7,455 nucleotides of DNA, from NCBI GenBank assembly GCA_018267435.1, contig JAFDYM010000117.1:1-7455 (forward strand). The letters run 5' to 3'. How positions within the stretch are numbered: the first letter of the stretch is position 1; each line of letters starts with the position of its first letter. Below the pieces are notes generated by a model. The model was not told the origin of the DNA. It saw only the letters and a list, made by a program, of their open reading frames with translations, and made no database searches. Source of the stretch: Bacteroidota bacterium (GTDB taxonomy: Bacteria > Bacteroidota > Bacteroidia > Chitinophagales > LD1). Positions 6,108 through 7,455 of the stretch are shown piece by piece. The position numbers and the translations under genes are program-made.

Positions 6108-7247
6108 TTACCCTAACACCGCTTTCAAGTCATCAATCAAGTCTTCCACATCTTCTACGCCCACACTTAGGCGAAGCAGGTTATCTACTACACCTACGCG
6201 CTCGCGTTCTTCTTTAGGTATGCTGGCATGGGTCATGGTTACAGGGTGGTTAATCAATGATTCTACCCCACCTAATGACTCGGCAAGCGAGAACACGCTG
6301 AACGATGATGCTATGCGGAATGTTTCTTCCTTATCTGCACCTTTTAGTACTATCGATATCATGCCGCCAAAGTCGCGCATTTGCTTTTTAGCTATATCGT
6401 GGTTAGGGTGGTCTTCAAAACCAGGCCAGTATATCTTTTCTATACGCGGATGGTTCTTTAGGTATTCAGCCACCTTACGGCCGTTAAAGCAGTGTCTTTC
6501 CATACGCAGGTGCAGGGTTTTAATACCGCGTAGTACTAGAAAAGAATCCATTGGCCCTGGGGTAGCACCGCATGAGTTATGTATAAATGCCAAATCGGTA
6601 TACAACTTATCGTCACTAGTTATTAGCGCGCCCATTACTACATCGCTGTGGCCGCCTAGGTACTTGGTTACACTATGCATTACTATGTCGGCACCAAGGT
6701 CTAGCGGATTCTGCAAGTATGGCGAGGCAAAGGTGTTATCTACAGCTAGTATAAGATTGTTTGCTTTCGCAATTTCGGCACATGCAGCTATATCTATTAT
6801 CTGCATGGTAGGGTTGGTAGGTGTTTCTACCCATAGCAGTTTTGTATTGCTGTTTATGTATTGTTTAATGTTGTTGGCATCATTCATGTTTATAAAATGG
6901 AACTTAATGCCATAGTGTGCAAACACCTTGGTAAACATGCGGTAGCTGCCGCCGTATAGGTCATCGCCAGTTATTACTTCATCGCCAGGGCGTAGCAGTT
7001 TTACTACTGCATCTATAGCACCCATGCCGCTACTAAAGCATAACGCATGCTTACCGTTTTCTAGCGCAGCAAGGTTTTTCTCCAGCGCATTGCGCGTAGG
7101 GTTTTTGCCGCGTGCATATGCATAGCCCTTGTGCGTGCCGGGGCTTTCTTGCACGTAGGTACTGGTTTGAAATATAGGAGTCATAATAGCTCCTGTACTT
7201 GGGTCGGGCTCAAGGCCCGCGTGTATGGCTTTAGTTCCGAATTTCAT
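6108..7247 (-). CDS. Cystathionine gamma-synthase / gamma-lyase family PLP enzyme
   Basis: Cytoplasmic PLP enzyme of the Cys/Met-metabolism family. MetB-type members make cystathionine from an activated homoserine and cysteine; MetC- and CGL-type members cleave it. The 379 residues match the usual length of 380-400. Visible landmarks: YAYARGKNPTRN (42-53, Tyr and Arg contacting PLP phosphate of the neighbouring subunit), SSGMGAI (72-78), DDLYGGSYR (95-103), ETPTNPT (141-147), Asp170 in AVDNTFASP (ring nitrogen), SVTKYLGGH with Schiff-base Lys195 (codon 6665-6663), AESLGGVESLINHP (322-335) and RLSVGVED (359-366). Synthase and lyase share all of these, and the HASIPKEER tail occurs in both, so the direction (methionine synthesis or cysteine formation) is open. 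It heads a probable two-gene unit with the small exported protein. A TATATTTG element lies just upstream. There is no room for a SAM riboswitch in the short predicted leader. Confidence 0.93.
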   Translation of the reverse strand: MKFGTKAIHAGLEPDPSTGAIMTPIFQTSTYVQESPGTHKGYAYARGKNPTRNALEKNLAALENGKHALCFSSGMGAIDAVVKLLRPGDEVITGDDLYGGSYRMFTKVFAHYGIKFHFINMNDANNIKQYINSNTKLLWVETPTNPTMQIIDIAACAEIAKANNLILAVDNTFASPYLQNPLDLGADIVMHSVTKYLGGHSDVVMGALITSDDKLYTDLAFIHNSCGATPGPMDSFLVLRGIKTLHLRMERHCFNGRKVAEYLKNHPRIEKIYWPGFEDHPNHDIAKKQMRDFGGMISIVLKGADKEETFRIASSFSVFSLAESLGGVESLINHPVTMTHASIPKEERERVGVVDNLLRLSVGVEDVEDLIDDLKAVLG

Positions 7248-7266
7248 CTGCTTCGTTTTAACAAAG

Positions 7267-7274
7267 CAAATATA
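7267..7274 (-). promoter_or_regulatory. Candidate -7 element of the PLP-enzyme promoter
   Basis: Reads TATATTTG on the minus strand (7274-7267), a full match to the Bacteroidota -7 consensus TAnnTTTG, placed 19 bp before the ATG at 7247. I did not find a clear TTTG -33 partner at the expected distance, so the call rests on the -7 element and its position. The spacer to the divergent gene is only 98 bp. Confidence 0.4.
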
Positions 7275-7345
7275 GGATTAGTGGAAACATTGGCGGTTTG
7301 CTTACTATATTTAACTACCATATAACATAACAAAACCTTAAGCTA

Positions 7346-7455
7346 ATGAAGCAAACCTTTACGCTGCTACTTACTGTGCTGCTGATGCAAGTATTTGCCC
7401 AAAACCCGAACGGTGGCAGCCGATCTGAACTTGACCCCGCCAAGTTTCCTTTTTA
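7346..7455 (+). CDS. N-terminal fragment of an exported protein (runs off window)
   Basis: Thirty-six codons from ATG 7346, open to the window end. Residues 1-18 form a typical signal peptide (Lys2, then Leu/Thr/Val-rich FTLLLTVLLMQVFA) with likely cleavage at A18/Q19, the A-Q junction common in Bacteroidota. The mature start, QNPNGGSRSELDPAKFPF, is not a domain I recognise. It is divergent from the PLP-enzyme gene across 98 bp. A TATATTTA at 7306-7313 might be its -7 element, but there is no well-spaced -33 partner. The product is unknown; an exported or surface protein is all that can be said. Confidence 0.75.
   Translation, partial: MKQTFTLLLTVLLMQVFAQNPNGGSRSELDPAKFPF

Noticed and set aside
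6220..6915. A 231-codon plus-strand frame opposite the PLP enzyme
   Set aside because: It is antisense to a well-conserved enzyme including its Schiff-base lysine region. The composition (many Ser, Arg, Pro) and lack of motifs suggest a shadow.
7248..7345. Possible SAM riboswitch or attenuator before the PLP-enzyme gene
   Set aside because: The predicted leader is only about a dozen nucleotides and the spacer holds no stable stem series of riboswitch size.

Overview
The window looks like chromosomal DNA of a Bacteroidota bacterium, probably a Chitinophagaceae-like member. This is inferred from three signs. Exported proteins have signal peptides ending in A-Q or G-Q. Start codons follow A-rich leaders without a strong Shine-Dalgarno sequence. 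Several upstream regions carry TTTG / TAnnTTTG-like promoter elements. No rRNA, tRNA, CRISPR array, transposase or phage gene was seen, and no stretch over 300 bases lacks a gene.

Left part (1-4158): a class-3-type aldehyde dehydrogenase on the minus strand, cut by the left edge, is divergent from a two-gene plus-strand unit. That unit holds an APC-superfamily permease resembling ethanolamine permeases and a glutamine-synthetase-fold enzyme. The 197-bp divergent spacer has a near-perfect 23-bp palindrome at its midpoint. The synthetase keeps the metal, glutamate and ATP residues of GlnA, but the residue aligned with the ammonium-handling Glu327 is Trp318. This suggests a gamma-glutamyl-amine ligase (PuuA / GlnA3 / GlnA4 / IpuC type) rather than a housekeeping glutamine synthetase. 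Together, uptake, glutamylation and aldehyde oxidation would fit a glutamylation route for ethanolamine or another small amine. The gamma-glutamyl hydrolase and alcohol dehydrogenase such a route would need are not in the window.

Middle (4159-5651): a secreted helical-repeat (TPR-like) protein of unknown function, with its own likely promoter. It ends at a strong bidirectional terminator with a 19-bp perfect stem, shared with the convergent minus-strand genes.

Right part (5646-7247, minus strand): a PLP-dependent cystathionine gamma-synthase/lyase-family enzyme, followed 15 bp downstream by a small secreted LprI/DUF1311-family protein. The start codon of the small gene lies in a threefold 10-bp repeat. 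At the right edge, the first 36 codons of another exported protein run off the window on the plus strand, divergent from the PLP enzyme.

Most of the content is ordinary metabolism. The amine-glutamylation cluster with its central palindrome is the most system-like element.
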